NCBI GenBank assembly: GCA_026001225.1 | Contig: BNZQ01000013.1 | Coordinates: forward strand, 1-44,753 | Source of the DNA: Clostridia bacterium | Lineage (GTDB): Bacteria; Bacillota; Clostridia; Christensenellales; DUVY01 | Length of the DNA stretch: 44,753 bases | Reading direction: 5' to 3' | In this document: piece after piece, positions 23,193 through 32,036 of the stretch | Layout: every line of letters begins with the position of its first letter | Position numbering within the stretch: the stretch's first letter is position 1 | Made by a program: the position numbers and the translations under genes | Notes under the pieces: generated by a model | Database searches by the model: none | Seen by the model: the letters and a program-made list of their open reading frames with translations, nothing else | What the model was told of the DNA's origin: nothing

Positions 23193-25994
23193 ATGAGAAA
23201 ATCCAAGCTCACGCTAATCCTCGCGGCTTTGCTCGCTCTGTTGATGGTATTCGCGACGGCATGCTCCAAGGACCCCGATACGGATCCCGGCGGCGAGACC
23301 GGCGGTAAAACGGTCGCGGACGCGACCATCACGGGCCGTCCGACGGACGACGCCCAACTGTTTACGGCGGGCGCGACGCTGCAGCTCGGCGTCAAGTTCT
23401 ATGACGGGGACGGGACGGAATTGACCGGATCGGATAAACCCGATGCGGAATGGAGTTCCGGCACGGCTACCGTCGCGACGGTGGACGGTACGGGCAAGGT
23501 GACGCACGTCGCGTCCGGCTCGACCAAAATCACCGTCAAGGCGAAGGGCACGACGGTTACGGACAGCTTCACGTTGACGCTGACGGGCATACCGACCTCC
23601 CTCGAAGTGACCGGCAAGCCCGTCGAAACGACCGAATATCCCTTCGGGCGTACGTTTGACCTCGCGTGGCAAACGAACGTGGCGGGGGATTACGAGGTGG
23701 CGTGGACGTCCTCGGACGAGGAAGCCACGTTTGTCACTGCGGGATCGGGTAAAACCGCGACGTTGCATATCGGCATGAAGAAAGCGGAGGCGACGATCAC
23801 CGCCACGTTGGCCGAGTACAATTTGGTTTCGACCTTTAAGGTCAAGGCGGCCGGCGAAACCGCCGAGCCGGTCGATTTGGCGCAGTTCGATTGGAGCGTT
23901 GCAAATGCGGCGAACCGCGACGGCTACGACAACGTGGGGCAGAACAGATCGACGGTTACCTTCGAGAACGGCAAGGTCAAGGTCGCTTCTCTGCCGCAAT
24001 CTACGCAGGGTTATGCGGGCACTTTGGCGTATACCGGCTTTAAGATGAATTTCCCCGTCGGTTCCTTCCCCGCGGGCGCGCGATTCACCCTGTCGTTTAA
24101 AATCGACGTGGCGAAAAAACCGACCGAGAACGCGTTCATCGCCCGTCAGGATATCGGAGACAGCGGACAGGTCGTTTGCGATCCGAACCTGACACAAACG
24201 AACGGACAGGTCGTTTCCGGCACGTTTACGTCCAACGGCGGCAACGTTTTGTTCTTCTTTTGGGGCAACGCGCCGGCGTATCAGGAGCTTGAATATTCCG
24301 TTTACGACGTGACGGTCACCCGCAAGCTGGTCAGCGGTTTGGAAATCGCCGGTAAGGCGTCGTTCACAGACGTACAGTTGACCGCGGGAACGAAACAGAT
24401 TCAAACCAACGCGGCGGGCTTTACGCTGCACTACGCGTCGTCCGATACGTCGGTCGCCGCGGTGGGCAACGACGGCCTGCTGACGCTCAAAAAGGTCGGC
24501 AGCGCGGTGATAACGGTCGCTTTGGACGGGACGGTCTATACCGATACGGTCACCCTCGCGATTGTCGATACGGTCGACGCCGTTCATATCGGCGGCAAGC
24601 CCGAGAGCAACGTGTATTTGGCGGACGGCACGGTTCAGCTTTCCGCAAGCGTAACGCCGGGCAATTTCCCGGCGGGCGCGAGTTACGAGTGGGATTCTTC
24701 CGTAAAGACGGTCGCCACGGTAAACAATTCGGGTCTTGTGACGCTGATCGGCGCGGGCGCGACCGATATCACCGTCAAGGTAAAGGCGGGGGGCGTCTAT
24801 TTGCAATCCGGCGACGTTGATTTAATCGATACGTATACGTTGACCGTGCAAGCGGTGCAGTTGCATATCGCCCAACCGATAAGCAAGGTGATCGACGTGA
24901 AAGAGGGTTCCGTACCCGTGACGTTGACGATTGCCGAACCGAGCAACACGTACACCTCTGGATTGGTCGAATGGAAACTCGGAAGCGGCGTCGGAAGCGA
25001 CGTGGCGTCCGTGGAAGCGGTGACGGGCGTCGTCACGTTCAGCAAAGCGGCCTATACCAAGATTGCGGTCGAACTGTGGTACGATAGCGAGAAGGTCGAC
25101 GAAATGCTGTTCAGCGCGATCAATTCTTCGACGGAATTAGTGGGCACGTTCACCGGTACGGTTGCCGCGGCCACGGTTTCGACGGATACGCCGTTCGGCG
25201 CGGCAAGCGGCTATCAGGTGACGGAGAACGAGGGCACCGCAACATGGCATCACGGCATATTCGCGCGGCAGGACGGTCAAAACTTCGCGGCAAACACCAC
25301 CTATTATATTCTGTTTGACGTAAGGGTACTGTCCAACGCGAGCACTACGGATCGTTGCGCGATAGACGGAACGGTGACGTCCAAAGAATGGCTCAAACTT
25401 CCGACGACACCGGGCGACTATACGTTGCATTTTAACGCGCGCAAGGCTGCCGCGGCCGCGACGATGGATTTCTTTGTCGCGAACGGCATCGCCAATTACT
25501 CGATCGTGGTCAGCAATATTCGTATTATCGAATTAGGTTCCGCGGCGGGTGCGACCGTGAACAACGCCTATACGTCGAACGTCGTTACGGGCATAACCGA
25601 CAACGCGGGCGTATTGCCGGACGGCTCGATCGTATTTTCGTTCTACGGCGACGGCTATACCGGAACGCGCGGGTGGATCTTCAATCTGGCCGAAGGCGAC
25701 TATACGATTTCGTTTGATTGCACTTTATACGATTTACGGCTTTCGGATTTTTGGTTCAACGGCTTCGGAAACGGTGTAAGCCCTGCCGGACCGCCGAGAA
25801 TAACGGTTGACGGCACGCTTCCGACCTTCCAGTCCATGGGCTATTATGAATCGGGCGTGACGACATATGAGCATTTATCGTTCAATTTCAGCGTTACGGA
25901 TTCGGGAACGATAACGTTTAATATGTATTTGGCAGCCGCTATGTCGGGCGTGATCGGCGTTCTTTCCAACATCGTGATCACCGCGAGAGCATAA
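23193..25994 (+). CDS. Lipoprotein with bacterial Ig-like (BIg2) and carbohydrate-binding-like domains
   Basis: 933 residues; strong ribosome site AAAAAGGAGAGAATCT. Lipobox ATAC, Cys at 24. BIg2-type units are recognised by the W/Y-S-S...VATV-(D/N)-x-x-G-x-VT...G-x-x-x-I-T-V pattern at about 47-130, 385-455 and 460-545. Between them (about 228-385) and at the C-terminus (about 645-785 and 790-933) are beta-sandwich modules rich in exposed aromatics, resembling carbohydrate-binding modules (for example FTLSFKIDV, YYILFDVRV, YTISFDCTL). No catalytic motif. Probably a surface stalk displaying glycan-binding domains, working with the neighbouring hydrolases. Module boundaries are by eye. Confidence 0.75.
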   Translation: MRKSKLTLILAALLALLMVFATACSKDPDTDPGGETGGKTVADATITGRPTDDAQLFTAGATLQLGVKFYDGDGTELTGSDKPDAEWSSGTATVATVDGTGKVTHVASGSTKITVKAKGTTVTDSFTLTLTGIPTSLEVTGKPVETTEYPFGRTFDLAWQTNVAGDYEVAWTSSDEEATFVTAGSGKTATLHIGMKKAEATITATLAEYNLVSTFKVKAAGETAEPVDLAQFDWSVANAANRDGYDNVGQNRSTVTFENGKVKVASLPQSTQGYAGTLAYTGFKMNFPVGSFPAGARFTLSFKIDVAKKPTENAFIARQDIGDSGQVVCDPNLTQTNGQVVSGTFTSNGGNVLFFFWGNAPAYQELEYSVYDVTVTRKLVSGLEIAGKASFTDVQLTAGTKQIQTNAAGFTLHYASSDTSVAAVGNDGLLTLKKVGSAVITVALDGTVYTDTVTLAIVDTVDAVHIGGKPESNVYLADGTVQLSASVTPGNFPAGASYEWDSSVKTVATVNNSGLVTLIGAGATDITVKVKAGGVYLQSGDVDLIDTYTLTVQAVQLHIAQPISKVIDVKEGSVPVTLTIAEPSNTYTSGLVEWKLGSGVGSDVASVEAVTGVVTFSKAAYTKIAVELWYDSEKVDEMLFSAINSSTELVGTFTGTVAAATVSTDTPFGAASGYQVTENEGTATWHHGIFARQDGQNFAANTTYYILFDVRVLSNASTTDRCAIDGTVTSKEWLKLPTTPGDYTLHFNARKAAAAATMDFFVANGIANYSIVVSNIRIIELGSAAGATVNNAYTSNVVTGITDNAGVLPDGSIVFSFYGDGYTGTRGWIFNLAEGDYTISFDCTLYDLRLSDFWFNGFGNGVSPAGPPRITVDGTLPTFQSMGYYESGVTTYEHLSFNFSVTDSGTITFNMYLAAAMSGVIGVLSNIVITARA

Positions 25995-26016
25995 ACACAT
26001 AAGACAAAAAGTCAAA

Positions 26017-26066
26017 GTTTTTGAAAGGGGCGCGGGGGAAACCTTTACCAAAAGGTTTCCCCTGCG
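26017..26066 (+). repeat. Repeat A-related hairpin (copy 3, partial)
   Basis: TTTTTGAAAGGGGCGCGGGGG at the left matches the diverged end of repeat A. GGGGAAACCTTT (26035-26046) and AAAGGTTTCCCC (26051-26062) are perfect inverted repeats, extended by CGCG/TGCG to a 16-bp stem. The 99-base conserved part of copies 1 and 2 is absent. It lies 22 bases after the BIg2 protein gene and may be a terminator or processing site. Confidence 0.7.
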
Positions 26067-26080
26067 AATACCCAAGGTCA

Positions 26081-26107
26081 TTCCGCGGACGCGAAGCGTC
26101 CGCGGAA
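26081..26107. other. Perfect 12-bp hairpin with GAA loop
   Basis: TTCCGCGGACGC-GAA-GCGTCCGCGGAA. The GCGAAGC core is known to form an unusually stable mini-hairpin in DNA. It lies 26 bases before the GH36 start codon, just upstream of its ribosome site. Confidence 0.7.
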
Positions 26108-26133
26108 TCTCAACCTTATGAAAAGGAAACCGT

Positions 26134-28221
26134 ATGAAAGAACTCATCAAGCATAAACTGGGCAACCTGACCGCGCTGTACGCCGTCAAGGACGGAATCG
26201 CGTCCTTGGCGGTCGTGCCCGCGTCCACGGTGAAATATGTCGACGAAAAGAAGCTGTTTTTAGAGGGCGTGAAATGGAGCCGATTAGACCCGCTCGTGCA
26301 GGTGCACGTCGCGGGCGACGCGGTGAACCGTCAATACTCGGCGGGGCGCACGATGCGCAATTCGGAAAGCGGCTTCGCCCTGAAATACGCGGGTCAAGCC
26401 GTAAAGAAAAAGAACGGCGCGGCCGAAATTGTCACGAAATTTACGCGGGACGACGGCCAAACCGCCGAACACCGCCTGATTTATAAAAAGGGGCGGCGGT
26501 TTTTGGAATCCCGCACCGTTTACACGAACGAAAGCGGAAAAGAAATCACGTTGGAAATGCTGTCCTCGTTCTCGTTGGGCGGCCTGACCCCGTATACGTT
26601 GGATAATTCGGCGGGCAAGATCGAGCTGCACCGCCTTCGCAGCCAATGGAGCGCGGAGGCCGAGCCCGACAGCTTTCCCGCCGAAGCGATACAATGCGAA
26701 CCCAGCTGGATGAACTACGGCGCGCGGGGCGAGAGATTCGGCGCCGTCGGTTCCACGCCCTGCCGGGGCTTCATGCCCCTGATCGGTCTGACCGACCGCG
26801 CGCGGGGCGTGACGTGGGCCGTCAGTTTGGCCTGCGCGTCCTCGTGGCAGATGGAATATTATTTGGCGCAAAACTCGGTCAATTTGTCGGGCGGATTGGC
26901 GGACTTCGAGTTCGGGCATTGGCGAAAGGTTTTGAAGTCCGGCGAAAGCCTGACCGCGCCGACGGCGTATTTGACGGCGGTTCGGGGCGATTTTGACGAA
27001 GCGGCGCAGATTTTGACCGAGGTTCAGCGGGAAAAACCGCTGTTGCCGTCCGAGGAGAGCCTGCCGATTCTGTTCAACGAATATTGCAAAACATGGAATA
27101 AACCGACGCGCGAGGCCCTGTTGCCTCTGATCGATACGGCGGCGGATTTGGGCGTCGGAACGTTTGTGATCGACGCGGGCTGGTTCGACGAATCCGACGG
27201 GTTGTATACCCCAAAGAAGGCGTTTTACCCGAACGGAATAGCCGAGGTCGTGCGGTATATCAAACACAAGGGCATGAGAGCGGGCATTTGGTTTGAATTT
27301 GAAAGCTTGGATTACGACGGGCAATACAGGCGCGGCGGGATCGGGGACGACCTTTTATTGCAAAGGGACGGACACGTGATCCGCAACCTGGAACGCTCTT
27401 TTATCGATTTACGCAAATCCGAGACCGAAAAGCTGTTGACCGAGCGCGTCATCGGCTTTCTGAGAGAAAACGGCTTCGATTATTTAAAGGTGGACTACAA
27501 CGAAAATATCGGCGTCGGTTGCGACGGCGCGGAGTCCTTGGGCGAGGGCCTGCGGCAACAGGTTGCGGCCGTGCAGGACTTTTTCCGTAAAATCAAACGC
27601 GAACTGCCCGAGCTCTGCATCGAGATGTGCGCGTCGGGCGGTATGCGCACGGAGCCGTCCATGATCGCCTTGGCCGATCAGGTTTCCTATTCGGACTTGC
27701 ACGAAACCGACGACGGCGCGATCGTGGCGGGCAATATGCACCGCGTTTTGCAGCCCGCGCGGAGCCAAGTTTGGGCGGTCTCACGCCCGTCCGATGACGA
27801 GAACCGTTGGGTCAATACGCTGTCCAAATGCTTTTTGGGGCGCATGTGCCTGTCGGGTGATCTCGATTTGATGAACGATATACAGCGGCGGACGGTCGAA
27901 CGCGCGATCGCCCTGTACCGGAACTGCGCGGACGTTATCCGCGACGGGTTCAGCTTCTATTTGAGCAAAAGGAACCGGTCCTTGCGGCAGCCCGACGGCT
28001 TTACGGCGGTTTTACGGGCAGGGGCGGCGGGCGCGGTTTTGGTCGTCAACACGTTCGGCGAGCCACGCGGCGCGCTGACGTTGCGCCACAAGGCGTTGAA
28101 GGGCCTGAACGTACAAGGCATATTCGCGGCGGCGGGCGTCCGCGCCGGACTGAAAGACGGCGTACTGGAAATCACGGGCATGGGCGCGCGGAGCGGCTGC
28201 GTTATCCGCTTTTCGGAATAA
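26134..28221 (+). CDS. GH36 alpha-galactosidase
   Basis: 695 residues; ribosome site AAAAGGAAACCGT. A beta-supersandwich N-terminal domain (about 1-310) leads to the TIM barrel. GH36 blocks are clear: FVIDAGWFDESDG (346-356), RAGIWFEFE (382-390, normally LWFEPE), FDYLKVDYNEN with nucleophile D454, IEMCASGGMRTEP (497-508) and SYSDLHETDDG with acid/base D521. The C-terminal beta domain follows. Hydrolyses terminal alpha-galactosides (raffinose-type or galactan side chains) with retention. No signal peptide, so it acts on imported oligosaccharides. It follows a 139-base gap with two hairpins and precedes the cytosolic GH-A-like gene by 20 bases. Symbol withheld because GH36 also includes alpha-N-acetylgalactosaminidases. 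Confidence 0.9.
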   Translation: MKELIKHKLGNLTALYAVKDGIASLAVVPASTVKYVDEKKLFLEGVKWSRLDPLVQVHVAGDAVNRQYSAGRTMRNSESGFALKYAGQAVKKKNGAAEIVTKFTRDDGQTAEHRLIYKKGRRFLESRTVYTNESGKEITLEMLSSFSLGGLTPYTLDNSAGKIELHRLRSQWSAEAEPDSFPAEAIQCEPSWMNYGARGERFGAVGSTPCRGFMPLIGLTDRARGVTWAVSLACASSWQMEYYLAQNSVNLSGGLADFEFGHWRKVLKSGESLTAPTAYLTAVRGDFDEAAQILTEVQREKPLLPSEESLPILFNEYCKTWNKPTREALLPLIDTAADLGVGTFVIDAGWFDESDGLYTPKKAFYPNGIAEVVRYIKHKGMRAGIWFEFESLDYDGQYRRGGIGDDLLLQRDGHVIRNLERSFIDLRKSETEKLLTERVIGFLRENGFDYLKVDYNENIGVGCDGAESLGEGLRQQVAAVQDFFRKIKRELPELCIEMCASGGMRTEPSMIALADQVSYSDLHETDDGAIVAGNMHRVLQPARSQVWAVSRPSDDENRWVNTLSKCFLGRMCLSGDLDLMNDIQRRTVERAIALYRNCADVIRDGFSFYLSKRNRSLRQPDGFTAVLRAGAAGAVLVVNTFGEPRGALTLRHKALKGLNVQGIFAAAGVRAGLKDGVLEITGMGARSGCVIRFSE

Positions 28222-28241
28222 AAAATAAGAAGGAAACCGAC

Positions 28242-29444
28242 ATGATTGATAAAAGTAACTTTTTCGGCATATGCGAGGTGTTCGAGGGCGCGACCGACGC
28301 GGGAACAAAGCCCGAACAAACTGTGGAATTAGCGGCGGCTTTGGGCTGTAAATCCATGCGCCTTTGGATGCACCACACCGATCTTATGCGGCTGAACGCC
28401 AAGGGCGAGCCTGTGTTTTTGCCGCAAAAACTGAAAATGTACAAGGACGCCGTCGCGCGGCTGACCGGCGCGGGGATCCGTCATTTGACGGGTATGAACC
28501 ACAACTATTTGTATCCGCCCGCATTTACCGCCGAATACGGCAACGTTCCGTTCAACGTGATTCCTTTCCCGAACGGCGAGCATTACGCGCCGTTTTTGAG
28601 GCTTTTGGAAACCGCGTCCGAAATGCTGGCGCGTGAGTTTCCCGATGTAAAAAATTGGGAACCGGGCAACGAGGTAAACCTCGACCGCTTTATCGCTAAG
28701 CCGGGGTATCCCGAAAAGGATGCGCCGCCGGAGGGACGGGGAAGCGCGGCGATAACCTATACCGACGACGAGAAGGCGGGGATCGCCGTCGATTTGACGT
28801 TTTACGCGGCGCGGGGCATTCGGCGGGCGAATCCCGCGGCGCGGATCGCGTTGCCGTCGCCGGCGGGCGGGCCGGAGTGCACGGCCGGCTTTATCGATTT
28901 GGTCTACCGCAAGATCGAGAGCGGCGCGTTTCCCCGCCACGGCGCGCCCGAACGCTCCCCCCGCGCTTATTTCGACGTTTTGACCTATCACCCCTATAAC
29001 TTCGACGGACAGTTTTGGCGGTTGGAAGAGGAATTTTATAACCGCGTTCAAAGCGTCGCGGCGGCTCATGGGAACGCCGATATTCCCGTTTTTATCACGG
29101 AATACGGGTATTACGACGATGATTTGGTGAAATTCGGTCTGAACCCGCGCGAATCCGATATCCGGCAGGCGGCTTATCTCGTCGGCGATTTCGACGCGCT
29201 GAAAAAATTGAAGTGCGTGGAAACCGTCCACTATTTCCGTCTCTACGACTGGCTGGAAGGGCCGGGCATGGAAAAGACCTTCGGTCTGTTCACGTCGCCG
29301 GCGCACGGCGCGGGGATTGTTCCCAAGGCCAAAGGTCTCGCGTTGTACAAGTATTTCAAAGGCGCGGACGCGGATATCCGTCCGTTGTACCGCTTCGCCC
29401 GAATCGACGTGCAGGGGGATCAAAAGTTTTTAAACGGAAAGTGA
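28242..29444 (+). CDS. Cytosolic single-module clan GH-A-like glycosidase
   Basis: 400 residues with no signal peptide; ribosome site AAGGAAACCGAC. It shares the landmarks of each module of the 19056 lipoprotein: MRLWMHH, KNWEPGNEVN (acid/base candidate E144), VLTYHPYNFDG, VFITEYGY (nucleophile candidate E287), HYFRLYDWLEG and FGLFTSPAHG. The two Glu are 143 residues apart (149 in both lipoprotein modules), consistent with clan GH-A barrels. Likely finishes inside the cell what the lipoprotein starts outside, beside the GH36 alpha-galactosidase. Last plus-strand gene of the long operon; it converges on the isomerase gene with an 18-base gap. Confidence 0.75.
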   Translation: MIDKSNFFGICEVFEGATDAGTKPEQTVELAAALGCKSMRLWMHHTDLMRLNAKGEPVFLPQKLKMYKDAVARLTGAGIRHLTGMNHNYLYPPAFTAEYGNVPFNVIPFPNGEHYAPFLRLLETASEMLAREFPDVKNWEPGNEVNLDRFIAKPGYPEKDAPPEGRGSAAITYTDDEKAGIAVDLTFYAARGIRRANPAARIALPSPAGGPECTAGFIDLVYRKIESGAFPRHGAPERSPRAYFDVLTYHPYNFDGQFWRLEEEFYNRVQSVAAAHGNADIPVFITEYGYYDDDLVKFGLNPRESDIRQAAYLVGDFDALKKLKCVETVHYFRLYDWLEGPGMEKTFGLFTSPAHGAGIVPKAKGLALYKYFKGADADIRPLYRFARIDVQGDQKFLNGK

Positions 29445-29471
29445 ATCGGATTTTTCTTTAAGCTATCCGAT
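29445..29471. terminator. Hairpin between convergent genes
   Basis: ATCGGAT (29445-29451), a T-rich loop and ATCCGAT (29465-29471). It overlaps the isomerase stop codon and could serve both convergent transcripts; TTTTTCTTT lies within it. Confidence 0.45.
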
Positions 29472-30851
29472 ATCGACGATATCGTACCCTAAATACGTTG
29501 TAAACGCTTCCGCGAGAATGTCCTGCACGCGGCCGCACCCCAAGGCGACGTGGTGGCGGAAGCTGTTGCGCCCCATCGCGATCAGCTTTTTGGACAGGTT
29601 CGGGATATGCGCGACGCCTTTTGCGCCGAAGAACGCCTTGTCCACGGGGTCGCCCGTTATTTCGCCCTCGCCCATGTAAAAGCTCAAGACGCCGTTCTCG
29701 GTTTTGCAGCCCGAAAAGGTCATCGTAAATTCGGCGATATCGCCCACATAACAGCCGATATTGCCGCCCGACAGCTGATTGGGCACCAGCGAACCGCCCG
29801 GCTTCATTAGGCTTTTGGGCACGGGGCCGCAGTGGAACAAAATACATTTATTTTCGTCCGCGCCGTAGTTGTTATTCCAGTCAAGGCACGCGGCGGGCTT
29901 TCCGGTTGCCAATTGCAGCGCGTACATGCCGACCGCCGTACACACATCCACCTCGCAGGAAGCCGCGAGCCCTTTTTCGTTCAGCATGGACATGACCGGA
30001 CAAATTGACACGCCGTAGCGGTCGCCGAGCTCGCTCCAACAGCGGAACGCGATCGCGTTCAACCCGTATTCCCCGATATACCGATCCAAAATAACCGCGA
30101 ATTTCGCCAGCGTTCGGATGCCCGCCGTCCGTGGGGCGCAAGCGACGTATGCTTTCAACTCGTCCGCTTTTTGAACGACCTCCGGCGCGTCGTCCGGTAG
30201 CGCGTCCACGCGGGCGAACACCTCGGACAGGTCGAAGGCTTCCACCGTGATCCCGTACTTTTCCAGCGTCGTTTCGTCGAAGCGCACCGTTTTGAATTTG
30301 GTCGTGCGCGCGCCGAACGCGCCTAACGTGAAGCGTTTCATGCCGTTCGCCACGCGGCAGACGGCCGCGAAATCCCGTAAATTGCGGGCGAACTCGGGGC
30401 CTAACGGGTGCGCGCAATGCGGGGGAAAGACCGTGAACGGTATCTTGTATTGATTGAAAACGTCCTGAATGCTGAACTTACCGCAGAACGAGTCGCGCCG
30501 GTGCGCCGTGTCCATCTTGTCCAACTTGTCGGGGTATGCCTGCACCAAAATTGGCACGCCCGCGTCGCGCAGGGCGACGGCCGCCCCTGTTTCATCCGAG
30601 AAGTTGGGCATACACAGAATGACGCCGTCGTAGCGGCCCCTGTTCGCCGCCAGCCAGTCCGCGTACAGCCGCGCCTCCTGTATCGTTTCGACCGCGCCGT
30701 AGCGCGTCATGCTCTCGTTCGCGATCAGGCAGGCGTGGCCCGCCTTTTCCACCGCTTCGGCCAGCTCCCGCCGCGCGTCCTTAATGAAAGCGGGAGAGAA
30801 CACGAACCGATTGCCGAAGAACAGGGCGAAAGTGAGTTGTTTTTGTTCCAT
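29463..30851 (-). CDS. L-fucose/L-arabinose isomerase family protein
   Basis: 462 residues starting MEQKQLTFALFFGNRFVF; the ATG at 30851 follows ACAAGGAACAAACG and is preferred to an upstream in-frame start at 31073 inside the ROK gene. Family blocks include YDGVILCMPNFSDETGAAVALRDAGVPILVQAYPD, then AFRCWSELGDRYGVSICPVMSMLNEKGLAASCEVDVCTAVG with the metal-binding E and D, and the late RNSFRHHVALGCG segment. These enzymes convert aldoses to ketoses; some relatives act on other sugars or only resemble the fold. It is the last gene of the minus-strand sugar-processing set, 38 bases after the ROK regulator. Confidence 0.85.
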   Translation of the reverse strand: MEQKQLTFALFFGNRFVFSPAFIKDARRELAEAVEKAGHACLIANESMTRYGAVETIQEARLYADWLAANRGRYDGVILCMPNFSDETGAAVALRDAGVPILVQAYPDKLDKMDTAHRRDSFCGKFSIQDVFNQYKIPFTVFPPHCAHPLGPEFARNLRDFAAVCRVANGMKRFTLGAFGARTTKFKTVRFDETTLEKYGITVEAFDLSEVFARVDALPDDAPEVVQKADELKAYVACAPRTAGIRTLAKFAVILDRYIGEYGLNAIAFRCWSELGDRYGVSICPVMSMLNEKGLAASCEVDVCTAVGMYALQLATGKPAACLDWNNNYGADENKCILFHCGPVPKSLMKPGGSLVPNQLSGGNIGCYVGDIAEFTMTFSGCKTENGVLSFYMGEGEITGDPVDKAFFGAKGVAHIPNLSKKLIAMGRNSFRHHVALGCGRVQDILAEAFTTYLGYDIVDIG

Positions 30852-30889
30852 AATCGTTTGTTCCTTGTATAATAAATTTGGTCGGCTTT

Positions 30890-32035
30890 TTAAAATAATC
30901 GACTCTCGTCGATTAAACGGCGGGCCGTGAAGACCGCGCCGCCCGCTGCCGCCGCAAAGCCGTCGCTTTGCAGGATCGCGACGCGGGGCGGTTTGCCGCC
31001 GAAGACGTGATTTTTGATTTGCTTTTCGAGCTCGGCGCGGGCCAGCTCGAAGATTTGGCCGTAAGAACTGCAAATGAAGACTGTCGCCGGATTAAAGATA
31101 TTGCAGATCGTGCTGATCGCGAGGCCCAAATACCGTCCGGCTTCGAGGGCCGCGCCCGTCGCGCCGTCGTCGCCGCGCCGCGCCGCCGCCAAAAAGCTCT
31201 CTAAGTCCGCACCGCGCTTGTATTCGTTCAAAATCCGCTCCGCATTCACGTATGCTTCTAAACACCCGCGGTTGCCGCAATAGCATTGAATCCCTTCGGG
31301 ATCGACCGCCGTATGACCAATCTCCGCATTGATGCCGCGACTGCCGGTCAAAATGCGCCCGCCCGTCGCGACGGACATGCCGATGCCCTTTTCCACGCGC
31401 AGAAGGACGTAGTTCAGGTCGTCGGCGCGCGGCTCCGATAAGGACGCCATGACGCAGTCGGGGTCGTGGTAGATATACGCGGGGATGTCGAATTCCCGTT
31501 CTAATATGCCGCGCAGGTCTATATTCGTCCAGCCCGCGAAGTAAGGCAGGAACAGTGAAACGCCCGCTTCCGTGTCCACCTTGCCCTGTACCGCCACGCC
31601 CAAAGCGAGAAATTTTTTGCCGCGGTAACGGTCTAAAACGGAGGCGATCAGGGCTTTTAATTGTCCGATCACGCCGTTTCTTTCGGGATTTGCGACGCTT
31701 TCCCGAAAGCGTTCCGCGACTCGCGCTTTCAGGTCGCACACGACGGCCTTCAAGCCGCTCGCATTGATATCGAGGCCGACGACGTAATGATCCCCGGCGT
31801 TCACGTCCAAAACGGCGGTTTTCCGGCCGGCCGAGAAGCCTTCCTTGCCCGTTTCCACAATATAGCCCTTGCGTAAAAGCTCGTTGGCAAGGGCGGACAC
31901 CGTGCCCCAGCTCAAACCCGTACGCTCTTGAAGCCCGCGTTTCGAGTCCGCGCCGTCGAGAACGGCGGAGAGCAGGCGCGCCATATTGTGCCGCCGCAAG
32001 TCCGGCGCGGCCTTGGGTATACCCGGATTTTTCAT
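30890..32035 (-). CDS. ROK family transcriptional repressor (NagC/XylR type)
   Basis: 381 residues. N-terminal winged helix-turn-helix (about 14-70: NMARLLSAVLDGADSKRGLQERTGLSWGTVSALANELLRKGYIVETG), then an ROK sugar-binding domain: VVGLDINASGLKAVVCDL, AEIGHTAVDPEG and the zinc motif CYCGNRGCLEAY. Length is typical of regulators rather than kinases. The start is one base after the stop of the kinase gene. It likely represses this gene set, and the 31-base palindrome in the promoter at 34304 is the best candidate operator (inference); long AT-rich palindromes are usual for XylR-type ROK repressors. Confidence 0.92.
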   Translation of the reverse strand: MKNPGIPKAAPDLRRHNMARLLSAVLDGADSKRGLQERTGLSWGTVSALANELLRKGYIVETGKEGFSAGRKTAVLDVNAGDHYVVGLDINASGLKAVVCDLKARVAERFRESVANPERNGVIGQLKALIASVLDRYRGKKFLALGVAVQGKVDTEAGVSLFLPYFAGWTNIDLRGILEREFDIPAYIYHDPDCVMASLSEPRADDLNYVLLRVEKGIGMSVATGGRILTGSRGINAEIGHTAVDPEGIQCYCGNRGCLEAYVNAERILNEYKRGADLESFLAAARRGDDGATGAALEAGRYLGLAISTICNIFNPATVFICSSYGQIFELARAELEKQIKNHVFGGKPPRVAILQSDGFAAAAGGAVFTARRLIDESRLF

Positions 32036-32036
32036 C

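Noticed and set aside
23214..24806. 530-codon minus-strand open frame under the Ig-like lipoprotein gene
   Set aside because: Arises from GC-rich codon use on the opposite strand; composition is extremely Arg-rich and no family motif is visible.
30896..30914. AATCGA...TCGATT inverted pair as another LacI operator
   Set aside because: It lies inside the end of the ROK regulator coding sequence and lacks the TGTAA/TTACA arms of the two true sites.
30851..31073. Longer N-terminus for the isomerase starting at 31073
   Set aside because: The extra 74 residues are Arg-rich, overlap the ROK gene, and the internal ATG at 30851 has a ribosome site and a family-like start.
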